In this document: positions 53,808 through 63,900 of the stretch, piece after piece
Layout: each line of letters starts with the position of its first letter
Numbering within the stretch: position 1 is the stretch's first letter
Origin: Burkholderia sp. Bp9143
Lineage (GTDB): Bacteria; Pseudomonadota; Gammaproteobacteria; Burkholderiales; Burkholderiaceae
Assembly: GCF_003853645.1 (NCBI RefSeq)
Contig: NZ_QTPO01000039.1
Span: forward strand, 1 to 64,000
Direction: 5' to 3'
Length of the DNA: 64,000 bases
Made by a program: the position numbers and the translations under genes
The notes under the pieces: generated by a model
What the model was told of the DNA's origin: nothing
Database searches by the model: none
What the model saw: only the letters and a program-made list of their open reading frames with translations

Positions 53808-55508
53808 TCAGCCGATGTGCGGCAGCAACGCACGCAGCCAGTACGCAACCGCCACCGCGCCGCCATCCGGCGTGCCGATCGCGCGCTCGCCGAGATAGCT
53901 CGCGCGTCCCGCGCGCGGCGTCATGCCGGCCGTTTGCTGCGCGCCGTGTTCCGCGGCTTCCACGGCGGCCGCCCATGCGCTCGCGGGGGCGCGATCGTGA
54001 TCGAGTGCGCGGTCGAACGCATCGGCAGCCGGCACCAGTGCGTCGAGCATCGTCCGGTCGCCGGCCCGTGCGCCGCCCAGTTCGCCGATCGCATCCACCG
54101 CGCTGCGGAAGGCCGCGGCCCAGTCGCGCGCCGACGGTTCGGCAGCGTCGCCGAGACGCCGTGATGCGCGCAGCAGCGCGGTCGCATAAAACGGTCCCGA
54201 ACTGCCCGCGATCGCGCGGCGCAAAGCGGCACCCAGCGCCGCGAGCGTACCGGCCGGCGTGCCGTACGCGGCTTCCGGCAACGCGAGGATCGCCTGCGCG
54301 GCGCGACGCATGCTCGCGCCGAGATCGCCGTCGCCGGCGGCCGTGTCGAGTTCCGTCAGGGTCGCTTCGTGGTCGATCAACGCTTGCGCGATCGCATGCA
54401 GCGCAGGCTGCAGCCGCGCGGCCCATGCGCGGCCGGCCGCATCGAGCGGCGGCAGCGGCTGCTCGTGCGCGGCTGCCGCGGCCACGCGAATCCGCGCGTT
54501 GACGGCACCGCCGCCAGGCCATGCGCGCGCCTGCGTCGGCGCGTCGAGCAGCGCGGCGCGCTCGTCGTTCAGCCGCAGCAGCGAGATCGAGCAGCCGGGC
54601 ATGTTCAGCGCGGACAGGAATGTGCCGGCCCATGCGCGCGCGACCGTGATGCCGCGCCGGGTCAGGTTGTCGTACGCGGCGCGCAGCACGATCGCCAGTT
54701 CCATGTCCGGCGTCGCGCCGAGACCGTTGACGAACAGTGCGACGCGTTCGCCGCGATCGAGCACGAGGTCGGCGACGATGCTCGCCAGCAGCGTCTCGAC
54801 GAGCGCATCGGCCGGCATCGGCGCGGTGCGTTCGACGCCTTTCTCGCCGTGGATGCCGAGGCCCAGTTCGATCTCGTGGTCGGCGAGGCTGAATCCCGAC
54901 TTGTCGGCGCCGGGGATCGTGCAGCCATCGAGCGCGACGCCCATCGTGCCGAGTTCGGCCGCCGCATCGCGGGCGATTTCCGCGACGCGGGCAAGCGGCA
55001 GCCCGCGCGCGGCGGCCGCGCCGGCCAGCTTGTGGATCAGCACGGTGCCCGCGATGCCGCGCCGCTGCCCGCGCTCGACGCGGCCGCGCAGCGATACGTC
55101 GTCGGCGACGATCACCGTCTCCACCGGTATGCCTTCGGCGCGCGCGAGTTCGGCGGCCAGCCCGAAGTTGAGGCGGTCGCCGGTGTAGTTCTTCACGACC
55201 AGCAGCGCGCCGTTCGGGCCGGCGCTCGCGCGGATCGCGGCGAGTACGGCGTCGGTCGACGGCGACGTGAACACTTCGCCGCAGACGGCCGCGCTCAGCA
55301 TCCCTTCGCCGACATAGCCACCGTGCGCGGGCTCGTGGCCGCTGCCGCCGCCGGACAGGATCGCGACGGGGCGCCGCGACGGCTCGGGCAGCGGCTGGCG
55401 GACGAGCACGTGCTCGTCGCCGAGGATCGCGAGATGCGGCGACTGCCGTGCGACGCCTTCGAGCATTTCGCGCACGACATCGGACGGGCGGTTCACGAGT
55501 TTTTTCAT
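53808..55508 (-). CDS. Dihydroxyacetone kinase, fused DhaK-DhaL
   Basis: 566 aa. The DhaK half (1-330) carries LSGGGSGHEPAHGGYVGEGM with the substrate-binding histidine, ALLVVKNYTGDRLNFGLAAE and NGLGATPDMELAIV. The DhaL half (about 365-566) has the nucleotide/Mg motif TAAGDGDLGASMRRA and GTRAASYLGERAIG-like end (here AGRASYLGERAIG). A single polypeptide means the ATP-dependent type rather than the PTS-dependent three-subunit enzyme. It phosphorylates dihydroxyacetone to DHAP. Monocistronic; the start at 55508 matches the family. Confidence 0.92.
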   Translation of the reverse strand: MKKLVNRPSDVVREMLEGVARQSPHLAILGDEHVLVRQPLPEPSRRPVAILSGGGSGHEPAHGGYVGEGMLSAAVCGEVFTSPSTDAVLAAIRASAGPNGALLVVKNYTGDRLNFGLAAELARAEGIPVETVIVADDVSLRGRVERGQRRGIAGTVLIHKLAGAAAARGLPLARVAEIARDAAAELGTMGVALDGCTIPGADKSGFSLADHEIELGLGIHGEKGVERTAPMPADALVETLLASIVADLVLDRGERVALFVNGLGATPDMELAIVLRAAYDNLTRRGITVARAWAGTFLSALNMPGCSISLLRLNDERAALLDAPTQARAWPGGGAVNARIRVAAAAAHEQPLPPLDAAGRAWAARLQPALHAIAQALIDHEATLTELDTAAGDGDLGASMRRAAQAILALPEAAYGTPAGTLAALGAALRRAIAGSSGPFYATALLRASRRLGDAAEPSARDWAAAFRSAVDAIGELGGARAGDRTMLDALVPAADAFDRALDHDRAPASAWAAAVEAAEHGAQQTAGMTPRAGRASYLGERAIGTPDGGAVAVAYWLRALLPHIG

Positions 55509-55847
55509 GGCGACGGTTTCCTGATGGTGGGACGGAGGCCGGCGACACGCATGCGGTGCCGGCCGGGCGACGTACTGTGGATCGTAGGCGGCGCGATCGG
55601 AAAACGGCGCGCCGCACGGTCAGCGTTACGTAACGTCGAAGCATTCGTAGCACGAATGTAACGATAACAGCACCGCTCATGGGCCCGAAGCGCATCGATC
55701 GTGATCGCGGGCCGGCGGCGCGTACCCCGTGCGGATGCCGGCCTGGCGGCCGCGACGCCCGTTCGCCCGCACCATGGCATGGAAAATGCTGATTGTTCCC
55801 CGGTCCATATTCGAACATTCCATCGCCCGGACCGCGAGGAGACCATC
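55509..55847. other. Intergenic region between divergent kinase and lipoprotein genes
   Basis: 339 bp with no gene. Both divergent promoters should lie here; the sequence GTTACGTAACG near 55624-55634 is a short palindrome (CGTTACGTAACG) that may be an operator. Confidence 0.5.
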
Positions 55848-57077
55848 ATGTATCGAACCCGCATGTTCACGTCCGCCGCGGTGCTGGCCGCCGCCGGCGC
55901 ACTGACCGCCTGTGGCGGCAACGACGTCACCGCGCCGTCGAGCGTGGCCGCCAGTACCAGCGGCGCGACCGTCACCAGACCCGGTAACGTGACCGACGGC
56001 GGCTGGGGGACCAGCGGTGCGCCCGGCACGAACGGCGCGATCAGCACGGCAGGCCAGCTCGCCATCGCCGTCGGCAATACCGTGGACGGCATGTCGCTGC
56101 CGGGACTCGGCAACAACGTGACGCGCAGCGCCGGCGACACGATTTCGAGCGTCAGCACGATCTCCCGCGCGGCGAGCAATGCGTTGAGCGACGGTCTCGG
56201 GCGGATCGGCTCGACGGCCGACCCGGTCGGCACGACGGTCGCCGGGCTCGGCGAGGTCGTTGCCACGACGGGCAATCCGGTCGCGGGTCTCGCGCAGACG
56301 GTCCGCGCGCTCGGCGCGGGGCCGCTGGCACCGCTCGCGCCGGTCACTACACCGATCGGCGCGGTGCTCGACACGGTGGCCGGCGGTCTCGGGGCGGCGG
56401 GCAGCACGGTCGGCTCGACGCTGTCGTCGGGCCCCGTGCAGCAGGTCACGCAACAGATCAGCTCGGTCGTCACGCCGCTCGTGCTCACGGCCGGCCGGAC
56501 CACACAGCAGATCGGCGCGACGACGGGCCTCGGGCAACCGGTGGCGGGCCTGCTCGGGCAGGTCGGCGGCGCGGTGTCGACGGCGGGCTGGCTGCTGGGG
56601 ATCCCGGCGCAGCCGGCCGTCGGCCCGGCGAGTGAGATCGTCGGCGCGGCAGGCGGGCTCGTCGGTGCGGTCGGTAACACCGTGACGAACGCGGGCGGAC
56701 TCGTCAACTACAACGGCCCGAACGGCATCGCGCCGATTCCCGGTCTCATCGTGAGCCTCGCCGGTGCTTCGGTCACGACCGTGCAGAGCGGGCCGACAAA
56801 TGGCGCGCCGAGCGGGTCGGGCGGCGCGGGTCCGCTCGGCGGCTTGTTGTCGGGACTCGGCTCGACACCGCTCGGTTCGCTGACCGGCGCGCTCGGCGGC
56901 ACGACCGGTGCCGGCGCGGGAAGCCCGCTGGCACCGGTGACGGGTCTCGTCTCGACAGTCACCGGGACGCTCGGCAGCGCGGCGGGCGGCACTGGATCGA
57001 GCGCCGGTTCCGCGGCGAATCCGCTGGCATCGGTGACGTCGCTGCTTGGCGGCGTGCTCGGCGGCGTCGGGAAGTAG
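55848..57077 (+). CDS. Collagen-like Gly-rich repetitive lipoprotein
   Basis: 409 aa. ATG 55848 follows GAGGAGACCATC. The signal peptide ends in lipobox LTACGG. The mature protein is built of repeated hydrophobic G-L/V-G motifs such as TTVAGLGEVVATTGNPVAGL and PLGGLLSGLGSTPLGSLTGA. It is almost free of charged residues in the C-terminal half. Similar proteins in Burkholderia are called collagen-like repeat proteins, and may form surface or envelope material. No catalytic motif. Confidence 0.75.
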   Translation: MYRTRMFTSAAVLAAAGALTACGGNDVTAPSSVAASTSGATVTRPGNVTDGGWGTSGAPGTNGAISTAGQLAIAVGNTVDGMSLPGLGNNVTRSAGDTISSVSTISRAASNALSDGLGRIGSTADPVGTTVAGLGEVVATTGNPVAGLAQTVRALGAGPLAPLAPVTTPIGAVLDTVAGGLGAAGSTVGSTLSSGPVQQVTQQISSVVTPLVLTAGRTTQQIGATTGLGQPVAGLLGQVGGAVSTAGWLLGIPAQPAVGPASEIVGAAGGLVGAVGNTVTNAGGLVNYNGPNGIAPIPGLIVSLAGASVTTVQSGPTNGAPSGSGGAGPLGGLLSGLGSTPLGSLTGALGGTTGAGAGSPLAPVTGLVSTVTGTLGSAAGGTGSSAGSAANPLASVTSLLGGVLGGVGK

Positions 57078-57256
57078 TGATGCACCGAGCGGTGAGCGGC
57101 GGGGTGGTTCGCTGTCCGTTGGCCGCTGCTCGCCGTGGCGGCGCGGCGCTCCGCATCGGTTGCGTCGGCGGATGACGCAAGCGGGCCGCGGCGGGCCGGC
57201 GCGAGCGCTACCCGCGTCGCGAAAGCGCGGCGCTGCGTGTCGCCGCGCGCTTCCTC

Positions 57257-57689
57257 CTATCTGACCGCCGCGATCGCCTTCGCGCGAATCAGCCGCGCCC
57301 GCAGCACATTGCGGCTGATGCCGAGCAGTCGAGCGGCCTGGATCTGATTGCGGTGGCTGCAATCGAACGCGACGCGCATCACCGTGTCCTCGATATGCTC
57401 GAACAGGTTCTCGTGCGCCTCGTCGAACAGCGCGCACAGCGCCAGTTCGAGCGCTTCCTGGCCGGGCGCACAGCTCGCCGCATCCCGCGCACCCGCGGCC
57501 ATGACCGGCACGCATGACGAAGACAGGTTCGGGGCGGTGTCGTGCAGCGCATCGTGGTGGCTCACCAGCAGCGCGTGATGCATCACGTTCTCCAGTTCGC
57601 GGATATTGCCGGGCCACGAATGCGCTTCGAGCCGGCGCGCGGCGCGCGACAACGCGGCCAGCGTGTCCGACTGGTAGTTCACGAACGGC
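57257..57689 (-). pseudogene. Truncated sigma-54 regulator (SfnR-like), 3' part
   Basis: Only the end of the AAA+ domain (LEAHSWPGNIRELENVMHHA) and the Fis-type helix-turn-helix (NQIQAARLLGISRNVLRARL) remain, about 144 codons. The recognisable sequence stops at LPFVNYQSD near 57685, where the coding sequence of an unrelated gene starts on the other strand. The missing part includes the Walker motifs and sigma-54 loop. Similarity to SfnR, the dimethyl sulfone regulator, is from context and memory. Confidence 0.65.
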
Positions 57690-58151
57690 AATACGCCGGA
57701 GAACCTGAAGGCGCAGATCGACGACATCCGCGCGAAGGCCGCCGCGAACAACCATCGCGTACGGATCGGCGTCAACGCGTTCGTGATCGCGCGCGACACC
57801 GAGGAAGAGGCGCGGGCCGCGCTCGACGACATCATCCGGCACGCGCATGTGGAAGCCGTGCATGCGTTCGGCGATGCGGTGAAGGAGGCCGGCCGCGCGT
57901 CGCCGGAAGGCGAGGGCAATTGGGCGAAATCCACGTTCGAGGATCTCGTGCAGTACAACGACGGCTTCCGGACGAACCTGATCGGCACGCCGCAACAGAT
58001 TGCCGAACGGATCGTCGCGTTGAAGGCGATCGGCGTCGATCTCGTGCTCGCCGGATTCCTGCATTTCATCGAGGAGGTCGAGTACTTCGGCCAGCGCGTG
58101 CTGCCGCTCGTGCGCGAGCTCGAAGCGCAGCGGCAGGCGATTGCGGCGTGA
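57690..58151 (+). pseudogene. Truncated FMN-dependent monooxygenase (SfnG-like), 3' part
   Basis: The frame enters at codon AAT 57690 and reads NTPENLKAQIDDIRAKAAAN, FVIARDTEEEARAALDDIIR, then DLVQYNDGFRTNLIGTPQQI and GFLHFIEEVEYFGQRVLP. This is the last 150 or so residues of a luciferase-like monooxygenase of the dimethyl sulfone type. The N-terminal two thirds and start codon are missing. It abuts the truncated sigma-54 regulator exactly. Confidence 0.7.
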
Positions 58152-58315
58152 TGCGGACGAGTGCGCCGAACTGATTGCGCTCGCCAGCGACCGTGCGATC
58201 GTGTGAATGTGATGGCCGGCGATGCTTGTCGCCGGCCGTCAACGAGCGCTGCTTCGCGACGGGCGGCGGTGCGTACGGGTCGGTGCTTCACCCGTTCCGC
58301 GACCTGCAGTACGCA

Positions 58316-58963
58316 TCACGCGACGCCGGCCAATTTCGACGCCTCGACGAGCATCTGGACCCCGAGGCCGCCGAGCACCGCTCCCATCGCCCAGCGCTGC
58401 GCGAGAAGCAGTGCCGGACGCCCGTGAAGGAACTTCGCGATGCCGCTCGAGCAGATCGCGACCAGCCCGTTCGCCGATGCGAACGCCGCGATCAGCAATG
58501 AACCGAGAAAGAGCGACTGGCCGAACACGCTGCCTTGCCGGTAATCGATGAACTGCGGCAGCAGCGACACGAACAGCATCGCGAGCTTCGGATTCAGCAC
58601 GCTCGTCGTCGCGCCCATCGCGAGCAGCCGCAGCGGCTGCTCGTTCGGCAGCGTCTTCACCTCGAACGGCGAACGGCCGCCGGGCCGCACCGCCTGCCAA
58701 GCGAGATAGAGCAGATACGCGGCGCCCACCACGCCGAGCACGGTGCCCGCGTACGGCACGCTCAGGAACAGCGTCGTGATCCCGAACGCGGCGCCGAACA
58801 TGTAGAACAGATAGCCCACCATCACGCCCGCCAGTGAAATCAGCCCGGCGGTGCGCCCCTGCGCGATCGAGCGCGACATCACGTAGACCATGTTCGGCCC
58901 CGGCGTGACCGCGAGCATGCCGCCGATGACGAGAAAACCGTAGAGCGATCCGGACGTATGCAT
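58316..58963 (-). CDS. LysE-family translocator
   Basis: A 215-aa membrane protein with about six helices. It carries the LysE/RhtB signature VTPGPNMVYVMSRSIAQGRT (residues 20-39). Other segments are YLLYLAWQAVRPGG and VLNPKLAMLFVSLLPQFIDY. Exports amino acids or related metabolites. It is divergent from a LysR gene, the usual regulator arrangement (LysG-LysE). Confidence 0.9.
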   Translation of the reverse strand: MHTSGSLYGFLVIGGMLAVTPGPNMVYVMSRSIAQGRTAGLISLAGVMVGYLFYMFGAAFGITTLFLSVPYAGTVLGVVGAAYLLYLAWQAVRPGGRSPFEVKTLPNEQPLRLLAMGATTSVLNPKLAMLFVSLLPQFIDYRQGSVFGQSLFLGSLLIAAFASANGLVAICSSGIAKFLHGRPALLLAQRWAMGAVLGGLGVQMLVEASKLAGVA

Positions 58964-59072
58964 GTTTCCGCTTCCTGCAACGAGTGAGTGCTGACGGGAT
59001 TCATTGTCCGGCCATGGAGGTAGACAGTAAAACGGGATAAACTGAATCGATTAATCAGATTTTCTGAATGAC

Positions 59073-59921
59073 ATGAAGAAGCTCGATCTCGATGTGCTGG
59101 CGATGGTGGTGGCCGTCGCGGAGTCCGGCTCGTTCGCGCAGGGCGCGCAAGCGGTGCATCGGTCGCCGTCGGCCGTGAGCATGCAGATCAAGGCGCTCGA
59201 GGATGCGCTCGGCAAGCCGCTGTTCATCCGCGACACGCGCAACGTCACGGCCACCGACGACGGCCGCATGCTCGCCGAGTACGGCCGCCGGATGCTGGCG
59301 ATGCGCGACGAGGCGTGGGCGTCGGTCGTGCGGCCGGAGATCCGCGGCCGCGTGACGATCGGCGTGCCCGACGACTACATCTCGTCGCTGCTGCCGCAGG
59401 TGCTCGGCAAGTTCGCCGCGATGCATCCGCGCGTCGAAGTGCGCGTGATCGGCCAGCCGAGCAGCGCGCTCGTGCCGATGCTGAAGGACAACACCGTCGA
59501 CCTCGCGTGCCTCACGCGGATCAAGGGTGTGACCGGCGAACGGGTGCGGCTCGAGCCGATCGTGTGGACGGGCTCGGCGAAACGGAACGTGTGGGAAGAG
59601 CGGCCGCTGCCGGTCGCGTTGTTCGCGCACGGCAGCATGGCGCGCGATCATGCGATCAAGGCGCTGAAGCGGCAGAAGATTCCGTTCCGGATGTCGTATG
59701 AAAGCCCGAGCTTCCTCGGGCTGCTCAGCGTGGTCGAGGCCGGCCTCGCGGTGGCGCCGCTCGCGCGCTGCAGCATCCCCGCGCACCTCGTGCAGCTGTC
59801 GCCGAACGAAGGGTTGCCGTCGTTGGGCGAGATCGAGGTCGTGCTGGCGCGCAGCGCGCAGTCGGCGCGCCCGCCATGCGATTACCTCGCCGAACAGATT
59901 CTCAACGAATGGCGCGCGTGA
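59073..59921 (+). CDS. LysR-family regulator next to LysE
   Basis: 282 aa. The N-terminal helix-turn-helix MVVAVAESGSFAQGAQAVHR and SPSAVSMQIKALEDALGKPL lead to an effector domain with VTIGVPDDYISSLLPQVLGK. It probably controls the divergent LysE exporter; the 109-bp gap holds an A/T-rich segment with ATCGATTAATCAG. Confidence 0.88.
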   Translation: MKKLDLDVLAMVVAVAESGSFAQGAQAVHRSPSAVSMQIKALEDALGKPLFIRDTRNVTATDDGRMLAEYGRRMLAMRDEAWASVVRPEIRGRVTIGVPDDYISSLLPQVLGKFAAMHPRVEVRVIGQPSSALVPMLKDNTVDLACLTRIKGVTGERVRLEPIVWTGSAKRNVWEERPLPVALFAHGSMARDHAIKALKRQKIPFRMSYESPSFLGLLSVVEAGLAVAPLARCSIPAHLVQLSPNEGLPSLGEIEVVLARSAQSARPPCDYLAEQILNEWRA

Positions 59922-59945
59922 TCGCGCTGTCCGTCCGCCCGAACG

Positions 59946-60836
59946 TCAGCACGATTTCAACAGCCATTCCCGAAACGCCACCAGCGACGGCAGCGTGTCG
60001 TTTTCCGGCGGATACACGAGGTAGTAGCTGCGCTGGCTGGTGATCGCGTCGCCGATCGATACGAGCTCGTTGCGGCTCAGCTCGTCTTCAACCAGCACCT
60101 TCGGCACGAGGCCGATCCCCATCCCGGCCCGCACGGCCTGGATCAGGTGCGACGTCAGCTCGAAGCTGGGACCGATGCGCATCTCGCGGTGATCGAGCCC
60201 GAAATGCGAGAACCATTCGGCCCACGCGTGCTGATTGCTCGTCACGCCCAGGAGCGTCTGCCCGACCGCCCATGCCGGCGCACGCTGGCCGGCCTTGCGG
60301 CGCCCGGTTGCGTCGGGGCTCGCGATCGCGATCAGGAACTCGTTGTACAGCCGGTGCGCGTGCAGGCCGGGCCACTCGCCCGCGCCGACGGTGATGGCCG
60401 CGTCGAGATCGTCGGTATGGAAGTCGATGCCGCCGATCCGCGAATGCAGGTGCACGGTCACGCCTGGATGCGCGGCATAGAAGTCGTGCAGATGTGGCAG
60501 CAGCCATTTCGAACCGAAGGTCGGCAAGGTCGCGAGCCGCAGCGTGCCGGCGCCGGCCTGATGCGACATCGCCTGCAGCGTCGCGCCGCGGATGCGCCCG
60601 AGCGCGCCGCTCAGCTCGGCGAAATAGCGCCGCCCGACTTCCGTCAGCTTCACGGAGCGGCCCTCGCGCCGGAACAGCGGCACGCCGAGCTGATCCTCGA
60701 GTGTCTGGACTTGGCGGCTGATCGCGCTCTGGCTCAACGACAGCTCGTCGGCCGCGCGCGTGTAGCTTTCGTGGCGCGCCGCGGCCTCGAACACCAGCAG
60801 CAGCGACATGGACGGGGTCAGGCGACGGTAATTCAT
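59946..60836 (-). CDS. LysR-family regulator (GcvA-like) of the YdiJ-type gene
   Basis: 296 aa beginning MNYRRLTPSMSLLLVFEAAA, helix-turn-helix SYTRAADELSLSQSAISRQV, and an effector domain with TLRLATLPTFGSKWLLPHLH. The much longer open frame to 62459 is antisense to the neighbouring oxidoreductase and excluded. It is divergent from the oxidoreductase across 153 bp and is its likely regulator. Confidence 0.88.
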   Translation of the reverse strand: MNYRRLTPSMSLLLVFEAAARHESYTRAADELSLSQSAISRQVQTLEDQLGVPLFRREGRSVKLTEVGRRYFAELSGALGRIRGATLQAMSHQAGAGTLRLATLPTFGSKWLLPHLHDFYAAHPGVTVHLHSRIGGIDFHTDDLDAAITVGAGEWPGLHAHRLYNEFLIAIASPDATGRRKAGQRAPAWAVGQTLLGVTSNQHAWAEWFSHFGLDHREMRIGPSFELTSHLIQAVRAGMGIGLVPKVLVEDELSRNELVSIGDAITSQRSYYLVYPPENDTLPSLVAFREWLLKSC

Positions 60837-60989
60837 GAGTTTTATGCAAGTTTTGCCGGGGGAGAATTCGTTTGTTTCTCCCGGTGATTCGCAAGATACT
60901 GGATTTCCGGGTTGCGTGGAATCTTGCTCAAAACTCATGGTTATGACCGAGGCAGCGCACCGGCTCCACCCACATTGCGCTTTCATCCC

Positions 60990-63900
60990 ATGTCGATCGC
61001 TCCGTTGCCCCGTCCCGCCCGCCCGCCCGAGGGCCGTTACCGCGACTTTCTCGCCGCCCTCCAGGCGGCCGGATTCGCCGGCGAAATCCGCGCGGACCAT
61101 GCGAACCGGACCGTGCAGGCGACCGACAACTCGATCTACCAGCGGCTGCCGCAGGCGGTGATCTGTCCCGCGCATGCGGATGACGTGCGGCTGCTTGCAC
61201 GGCTGCTGGCCGAACCCGCGCACCGCGACGTCGCGGTGGCGGCGCGCGGCGGCGGCACCGGCACCAACGGGCAGTCGCTGACCGACGGCGTGGTCGTGGA
61301 CCTGTCGCGCAACCTGAACCGGATCCTGGAAATCAACGCCGACGAGCGCTGGGTGCGCGTGCAGGCGGGCGTCGTCAAGGACCAGCTCAACGCCGCGCTG
61401 AAGCCGCATGGCCTGTTTTTCGCGCCGGAACTGTCGACGTCGAACCGCGCGACGGTCGGCGGGATGATCAACACCGACGCGAGCGGCCAGGGCAGCTGCA
61501 CGTACGGCAAGACGCGCGACCACGTGCTCGCGCTCGACTTCGTGCTGATGGGCGGCGAGCCGCTGCACAGCGACGCGCTCGCGGACGACGAACTGGAACG
61601 CCGCTGCGCGCGGCAGGACCGGGTCGGCAAGGTCTATCGCACCGCGCGCGGGATCAGCGACGAAAAGGCCGCGCTGATCGACGCGAAGTTTCCGAAGCTC
61701 AATCGCTGCCTGACCGGCTACGATCTCGCGCACCTGCGCGAACCGGACGGCCGCTTCAACCTGAACAGCGTGTTGTGCGGCGCGGAGGGCTCGCTCGGCT
61801 TCGTCGTCGAGGCGAAGCTGAACGTGCTGCCGATCCCGAAGTATTCGGTGCTGGTCAACGTGCGCTACGCCGGCTTCATGGACGCGCTGCGCGATGCGCG
61901 CGCGCTGCTCGAACTCAAGCCGCTGTCGATCGAGACGGTCGACTCGAAGGTGCTGATGCTCGCGATGAAGGATTTCGTGTGGAGCAGCGTGGCCGAGTAT
62001 TTTCCGCAGGACGAAGCGCGTCCGACGCTCGGCATCAACCTGATCGAATTCAGCGGCGACGATGCGCAGGACGTCGATGCGCGCGTGCGCGCGTTCGTCG
62101 AGCACCTGCGGACCGACACGAGCGTCGAGCGATTGGGCCACACGCTCGCGACCGGCGACGATGCGGTGAAGCGCGTGTACGCGATGCGCAAGCGCGCGGT
62201 CGGCCTGCTCGGCAACGTGCAGGGCGAGGCGCGCCCGCAGCCGTTCGTCGAGGACACCGCGGTGCCGCCCGAGAACCTGGCCGCGTACATCGCCGAATTC
62301 CGCGCGCTGCTCGACGGCCACGGGCTGCAGTACGGGATGTTCGGCCATGTCGACGCGGGCGTGCTGCACGTGCGTCCGGCGCTCGACATGAAGGATCCGA
62401 AGCAGGCCGCGCTGGTGCGGCCGGTGTCGGACGCGGTGGCCGAACTCACGCGGCGGCATGGTGGCCTTTTATGGGGAGAGCACGGCAAGGGCGTGCGCTC
62501 CGAATATGCGCCGGCGTTCTTCGGCGAGCTGTATCCGTCGCTGCAGCAGCTGAAAGCCGCGTTCGATCCGCACAACCAGTTCAACCCGGGCAAGATCGCG
62601 ACGCCGCCGGACAATACGCTGCGGCTGCTGAAGATCGACGAGGTGCCCACGCGCGGCGACCACGACCGGCAGATCGACGAGCGCGTGTGGCAGAGCTACG
62701 GCACCGCGATGCACTGCAACGGCAACGGCGCGTGCTACAACTTCGATCCGGACGACGCGATGTGCCCGTCGTGGAAGGCGACGCGCGAACGCGTGCAGTC
62801 GCCGAAGGGGCGCGCGTCGTTGATGCGCGAATGGTTGCGCCTGCAAGGACAGGCGGGCATCGACGTCGTCGCGGCGGCGCGCGCGCGGCAGCCGTTCATG
62901 AGCGGCTTCGTTACCCGCTGGCGCAACAGCCGCGCCGCGCGCACCGGCGAAGCCGACTTTTCGCACGAGGTGTACGACGCGATGGCCGGCTGCCTCGCGT
63001 GCAAGTCGTGCGCGGGGCAGTGCCCGGTCAAGGTCAACGTGCCCGAGTTCCGCTCGCGTTTTCTCGAGCTGTATCACCAGCGCTACCTGCGGCCGGCGCG
63101 CGACTACCTGATCGGTTCGCTCGAATTCACGATGCCGTGGATGGCGCGCGTGCCTGCGCTGTACAACGGGCTGATGCGTGCCGGCTGGGTGCGCACGCTG
63201 CTCGAGCGGCACGTCGGCATGGTGGATAGTCCGCTCTTGAGCCGCTTCGATCTCGCGGCCGTGATCCGGCAATGGAACGTGCGACCGGCCGATCCCCAGG
63301 CGCTCGCCGCATTGATCGACGCGCAGCGCGCACGCAGCGTCGTCATCGTGCAGGACACGTTCACACGCTATTTCGACACCGAGCAACTGGCGACGCTGAT
63401 CGAGCTGGCCGCGCGCATCGGCTTCCAGGTGTGGCTCGCGCCGCTCGCGCCGAACGGCAAGGCATTGCACGTGCAGGGCTTTCTTCGTGCGTTCGAGAAG
63501 GCCGCGATTCGCAACGCGACACAACTGGCCGCGCTCGCGCGCTCGGGTGTCGCGCTCGTCGGCCTCGATCCGGCGATGACGCTCACGTATCGGCAGGAAT
63601 ACCTGAAGGTGACGGGGCTCGCCGACGTGCCGAAGGTCGCGCTGCCGCAGGAGTGGCTGCTGGATGCGATGCCGGAGGCCGGGGCGGGCGTGGGCGACGT
63701 ATCGGCAGCGTACCGGCTGTTGCCGCATTGCACCGAGAAGACCAACGCGCCGGACAGCGGCAAGCAGTGGGCGCAGGTGTTCGCGCGTCGCGGGCTGCGC
63801 CTGGCGGTTCAGGCGACCGGGTGCTGCGGGATGTCGGGAACCTACGGGCACGAGGCGCGCAACCTGCAAACGTCGAAGACGATCTATGCGCAATCATGGG

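Noticed and set aside
53758-55818. 686-codon frame overlapping the dihydroxyacetone kinase on the same strand
   Set aside because: Out-of-phase shadow, mostly Arg/Ala; the kinase frame carries all conserved motifs.
60837-62459. Long N-terminal extension of the LysR gene
   Set aside because: Antisense to the YdiJ-type FAD domain. LysR homology begins at MNYRRLTPSM, start 60836.
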